Origin: Molanna angustata
Lineage: Eukaryota; Arthropoda; Insecta; Trichoptera; Molannidae
Direction of reading: 5' to 3'
Assembly (NCBI GenBank): GCA_963576475.1
Contig: OY754972.1
Span: forward strand, 9,259,062 to 9,323,061
DNA: 64,000 nucleotides
Below the pieces are notes generated by a model. That model did no database searches and was not told the DNA's origin. It saw nothing but the letters and a program-made list of their open reading frames with translations. Position numbers and translations under genes: made by a program. This document shows, piece by piece, positions 61,641 through 64,000 of the stretch; position 1 is the first letter of the stretch, and each line of letters begins with the position of its first letter.

Positions 61641-62314
61641 TACTTTTTTTTCGATTTTTTCAAAATTGTCTCTTTTTAATGTAATCTGTGAATACCTATT
61701 TATATTATTTTTTTCTCGTTTTTTTTTTAATTTATGAAAGGCATTTTGGCCTTGTGATGTAGTATATAAATAAATAAATAAATATTAACTTAAAATCATA
61801 GTGTCACAAAAATACAAAAAAAAACTAGCAGGACGTTTAAGACAATAAAATCGAAATGATTTCTTTTTTTTTTTCATAAAATTATCTCGTTTAAAAATGT
61901 AACAATGTGTTTTTTATTGGAGTTGTATCATAATGATGGCACGCTGTTAAACCAAATAACTGAGAGGCTAAAATTAAACACTATGAAATCGTAGTATTAA
62001 CACATAAAAACATTTTTTTCATTCATATCTATCTGGTGTCCCGCTTGCTTTCGAGACACTGACTCATATATTATATTTAAGTTTAAGTTCCGACGGTCAT
62101 ACAGTATAATATTTTAATAGGAATTCCGACATCTTTAGTCCCCCGCATAGGGAGGTGCTCCCACGTATAACAATTTAAATGCCCTTAAAACATAAAATAT
62201 TGACCCTTCCGCGTACACGCCAATGGCCCCAGATACTCGTATCTTCTCTCACCTTACAATTATTAATAGTCGTCTTAACAACAAACACTCGTATCTACAT
62301 TTTTTCACATTTAA
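61641..62314. other. No gene seen; LINE-like tail
   Basis: TTGGCCTTGTGATGTAGTAT and ATAAATAAATAAATAAATAT at 61748-61785 look like a LINE 3' end. The rest is unassigned. Confidence 0.35.
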
Positions 62315-62425
62315 TTTTTACTGTCCACTCATTTGGAGGAGTGGAGAGATATTATTATGATTGCATATTTTTCATATCAATTGGTATTATGAGTTTCACC
62401 ATCACCATGACGTATGACGTAGGTA
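62315..62425 (+). mobile_element. Repeat family B, decayed start
   Basis: TTTTTACTGTCCACTCATTT, GGAGGAGTGGAGAGATATTA, ATCAATTGGTATTATGAGTT and TCACCATCACCATGACG parallel the first 120 bases of the 28.98-kb copy with deletions. Confidence 0.45.
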
Positions 62426-62619
62426 TTCCTTTTGTAGGTAGGTATAGATACTTTTTTTGGCTCTTCACCCGTCAAGAGTGTTACAAGTTAACATATTAAA
62501 TTGTCTAAATAGAGAGAAACCTAAATTATTTTTGTATATTTATTTTACTTCAATCAATTTCAATTTTATGTACAGAGTTAGATTTTAATGTCATTAATTT
62601 TGATGAATTTTTTGATCAA

Positions 62620-62850
62620 AATGTTCACCTGTCTGGAATTGTAGCTCAACAAGACTTGTAGATTATGTATTATTTCACATGTTTTGTATTTGAATTTGAA
62701 ACAACTACGTTTGACATTGGCAGTGTGAAAGTATACAATCTTATGGTTTGAAGTTAAATATTTTTTTTATTTAGTTTAATATATTTGTAAAACGTAAATG
62801 AACAAATTTTAACTTGGTGCACTTCTTTTCTGTATAAACTTTAACATCGC
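62620..62850 (+). mobile_element. Repeat family O, uninterrupted copy
   Basis: CATGTTTTGTATTTGAATTT, CATTGGCAGTGTGAAAGTAT, ACAATCTTATGGTTTGAAGT; no SINE at the point where the 33.5-kb copy carries one. Confidence 0.5.
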
Positions 62851-63461
62851 CAAATCTTTAACTCCTCTGTGCGCGCATTTTGCTAGCTTTTGTCCGGTTT
62901 TCGTTTCACGTTTTAATATACAGATTCGAGTTACGGTCAGTTTTTATTGAAGCGACAAATTTAGACGAGGATTAAATTAATGAAGATTAACATTATTTAT
63001 GGCCAATAAAATTTAGTAAATTATTATGATTTTTAAAAATATCAAACGGATGCATATATTATGTTACAAGCAGGTACACACGCTATATTGTATACGATGT
63101 CGTATCATACCATACTATAAATGCGCGCATCTTTAATGAACATTTACCAATAATTTATTTATAAAATCTTAATTTTTATATTATTTTAACGAATAAAACG
63201 ACATAAATAATGTTTAAGTAATACAACCGAACGTTTCGATTCGTTTTATTATAGAAAATTATTGACTATCCAAATAAAATACGAGATATTTAGACATGAA
63301 ACAATGTTTAAAATCGTATTATGATTTTTTTTTGTCACGTAAGTCTGTTTATTTTATAATCTAAGCGTTCCTTAATCCCTTTCAGGATCTTTCAATTGTT
63401 GTAATTTGCATATATTTTTGATATCTAGGTACAATAGCAAAATTACAAAAAAATACATACC
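62851..63461. other. No gene seen
   Basis: AT-rich spacer. Confidence 0.4.
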
Positions 63462-63590
63462 TACCATAACAGTATAATATTCCACAATGTGGGATAATCA
63501 GTGACAGGTTTGCGAGTGTGTATTACCTCATAAAAGAAAGCACACTGCTAATAGAAACCTGCTAATAGAAACCTAGAAAAGACAGACATT
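63462..63590 (+). mobile_element. Repeat family I copy
   Basis: CCATAACAGTATAATATTCC, ACAATGTGGGATAATCAGTG, ACAGGTTTGCGAGTGTGTAT and TACCTCATAAAAGAAAGCAC; a short tandem TGCTAATAGAAACC follows. Confidence 0.6.
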
Positions 63591-63659
63591 TTCAGTCATT
63601 TAAATTACAAATATTTAAGATTAATAACCTATGATAATCAATTAGGTAATATTGAATTT

Positions 63660-64000
63660 TCCATTTTTTTAAACTAATATTTAACGAATGGATGCCTTTT
63701 TTTTAATGAATATGTCCTTGTTAAACAAGTACATATATATCTTCCTACGTTCCCTAAAATAAGCAAATAAATGCTTGTGCTATAGGTGAACGAAATCGGC
63801 CGAGGCAGGATTCGAACTCGCGACCACTGGATTACTAACCCAGCGCGCTAACTGCTCTGCCACCGAACTAATATTTAACAAATAGATGCCTTTTTTTAAA
63901 CTTATATTTAACAAATAAATGCCTTTATTTGAACTAATATTTAACAAATAGATGCCTTTTTTGAATTAATATTTAACAAATAGATGCCTTTTTTTTAAAC
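63660..64000. repeat. Tandem repeat, ~33-bp unit, split by a SINE
   Basis: The unit AACTAATATTTAACAAATAG, ATGCCTTTTTTT recurs once before the SINE (63674) and about four times after it (63868 to the window end, which cuts the array). Confidence 0.8.
63705..63868 (-). mobile_element. SINE family D, full and well-preserved copy
   Basis: Minus strand: GGTGGCAGAGCAGTTAGCGC, GCTGGGTTAGTAATCCAGTG, GTCGCGAGTTCGAATCCTGC, GCCGATTTCGTTCACCTATA and TTGTTTAACAAGGACATATT. Anticodon loop TTAGTAA (AGT). It sits within a 33-bp tandem array. Confidence 0.85.

Overview
This is nuclear DNA from an animal, most likely an insect and probably a moth or butterfly. The base composition is strongly AT-rich. GTAGGTACCTAC-like motifs are scattered throughout. 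The repeats look lepidopteran: a LINE whose C-terminus reads CMNVDEA..VCQD..WRSVLSAYP and ends in a (TATG)n tail, a SINE with a CTTCGTGGCTCAGTTG head, and CTAG-ending Helitron-like elements. The assignment rests on recognised repeat style, not on a gene.

I find no intact host gene. Almost every open frame is under 110 codons. The longer frames are transposon remnants or tandem repeats whose period is a multiple of three. The window is best read as an intergenic or intronic transposon graveyard in which elements are nested in one another.

Layout. 1-7 kb: tandem repeats, a hAT terminus, family-A repeats, a tRNA-Thr-like SINE inside a Helentron-like copy, a second SINE with a LINE-like tail, and a THAP-finger exon fragment. 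7-15 kb: a 5'-truncated Jockey/CR1-like LINE; a family-B repeat split by a GC-rich insert with 13-bp target duplications; a chimeric LINE ORF; a SINE inside a LINE. 15-21 kb: three ~1-kb Helentron-like (HINE) copies, one inverted. 21-27 kb: family-H repeats, one carrying a small hAT whose empty site is also in the window. 27-36 kb: a segmental duplication interrupted by a hammerhead-like palindrome, a hAT deletion derivative with the dimerisation domain, and a second Penelope-like palindrome with a 14-bp target duplication. 36-50 kb: a mariner-like MITE, LINE ends, a family-A copy split by a TTAA-flanked foldback element, and a 93-bp tandem-repeat element. 53-55 kb: a Helitron end carrying an 18-bp minisatellite abuts a second Helitron head to tail, followed by an RTE-like LINE end. 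56-64 kb: tandem repeats, a CpG-rich block at 57.54-58.08 kb that is the best candidate for host regulatory sequence, and more SINE, LINE and family-A copies.

The elements do not form a pathway. Their relation is parasitic and historical: LINEs would have supplied reverse transcriptase for the SINEs, and absent autonomous hAT, Helitron, piggyBac, PIF and mariner elements would have mobilised the short copies. Family letters A-O are my own labels.
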